DNA from: Scortum barcoo
Taxonomy: Eukaryota; Chordata; Actinopteri; Centrarchiformes; Terapontidae
Direction: 5' to 3'
NCBI GenBank assembly: GCA_023238725.1
Contig: CM041545.1
Coordinates: forward strand, 15,281,501 to 15,345,500
Length of the DNA: 64,000 nt
The notes under the pieces were generated by a model, which saw only the letters and a list, made by a program, of their open reading frames with translations, did no database searches and was not told the DNA's origin. Shown here in pieces: positions 63,093-64,000 of this stretch. The stretch's first letter is position 1; each line of letters opens with the position of its first letter. The translations under genes and the position numbers were made by a program.

Positions 63093-64000
63093 CTTGCCAG
63101 TGTTATTTACTTTCTGCTAATTTGCAAATCCCAGCGTGAAAACATGAAAAATGAATATCTAGAACGTGAAAAATAGAAAATAAATAAAATAAATGGTTTA
63201 AGCACAGAGATCAGACAAATGCTAATCATGTGGCGGTGTTTGCGTTAGACTGAAGGATAAACCTCTTTTACCTGCTTAATCCTGCATAGTATTATTTCTG
63301 ATGGGGTATAATTGTACTATCTTACTTGGGGATCATTTCGAGTTCATCCCTCACACACTGTTTACCCTCCAAAATCACTGCTGGCTATCTGTGCAACCGC
63401 ACAGTCAGGTTTATCCACCCAGTCAAATTAATCCTCAGGAACAGCTTTGAATGCACCATATCACGGCTGGATTTGGCACGTGCATATAAGAAAAATGTCA
63501 TTCGGAGGGAAATAACAGACTCCTGTTGGCAGTAATTTAGAGACAAAAGATATATTAGCAACCCATATGGCTTTCCAGTCATTTCCCAAAGTGCCTATTC
63601 AATCCATATGGTTCTAGATTGCGTAAATTACCGTGGCGTCTCAGCTTCCCACTAGACTCTTCTGCCTCATAATCCTGTATGTGGCCAGATTCATATTTTA
63701 GGTGACTAATAGTGCCATACACATCAATAACTCTCATCCCACTTGACTAACTTTTGGAGTCTATCCCACATCTTTACGCAAGTGGTGATAAATTAAAAAA
63801 TGTAATTAATCTGTTGTATGATCATTTACTCCCTTAATACGTTCCTCTCAACCCTCTCTTTACAGTGTGACATAACAGCTTACACAGCCCTTCTTGTGCA
63901 ACTTCGAGGCTCCATCTCAGTTTCCACCATCCTCTGTTGTTCCTTTAAGATCTGGCACAGCGAAACTGTCAGACAGATTCACCATTCTTCTCCTCTCCGC
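63093..64000. other. Intergenic, nothing recognised
   Basis: AT-rich to the window edge, with no gene, RNA or clear repeat. Confidence 0.5.

Noticed and set aside
1..64000. CRISPR arrays, bacterial operons, riboswitches, prophage, tRNA, rRNA or known microRNA genes
   Set aside because: None was seen. The composition and spliced gene structure are vertebrate, and a scan by eye for common microRNA cores found none. This cannot replace a covariance-model search.

Overview
The window is nuclear DNA of a ray-finned fish, most likely a spiny-rayed (percomorph) teleost. It is AT-rich and mostly non-coding. It has introns with canonical GT/AG borders, many dinucleotide and trinucleotide microsatellites, and scattered old interspersed repeats of types common in such fish. 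Nothing in it looks bacterial, viral or plasmid-like.

Region 1 (bases 1 to about 7,240) is the 3' part of one protein gene on the + strand: nine exons (197-368, 459-564, 840-1038, 1539-1684, 1892-2122, 2448-2514, 5729-5839, 5936-5983, 6087-6208). They join with fully consistent codon phase into 399 codons ending at a TGA at 6206-6208. The product is the C-terminal part of endoglin (CD105, gene eng), the endothelial co-receptor for BMP9/BMP10 and TGF-beta family signalling. The recognisable parts are the second half of the orphan domain, a Thr/Pro-rich linker, the ZP-C half of the zona pellucida module, one transmembrane helix and a Ser/Thr-rich tail ending in Ser-Met-Ala as in mammalian endoglin. 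The ZP-N half that mammals have between orphan domain and ZP-C has no exon here. The 5' exons lie upstream of the window. A 3' UTR of roughly 130 or 1,010 bases follows, depending on the polyadenylation signal used.

Region 2 (about 7.2 to 64 kb) has no protein gene that I can recognise. It reads as a long intergenic region, or as intron of a neighbour whose exons I cannot see. It holds a nested repeat cluster at 10.3-12.7 kb (decayed hAT-like transposase start, a tRNA-derived SINE on the - strand, and the 3' tail of a retroelement family). Other items are a relic of an integrase-type DNA transposon at 32.0-32.4 kb, two copies of one dispersed repeat (17.35 and 30.9 kb), a tRNA-derived SINE with an 8-bp target duplication at 61.1 kb, a 192-bp tandem duplication at 62.7 kb, overlapping inverted repeats at 48.2 kb, and several microsatellites. 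An exon-like block at 58.8-59.9 kb has splice-site-like borders and overlapping open frames, but I do not recognise it. Some repeat-poor stretches (26.3-26.6, 55.6-56.1 and 57.4-57.5 kb) look like candidate conserved non-coding elements. That is an impression from composition only.

The points most worth following are the apparent ZP-N loss in this endoglin, its RVKR (furin-type) site just outside the membrane, and the two introns that would give alternative cytoplasmic tails if retained.
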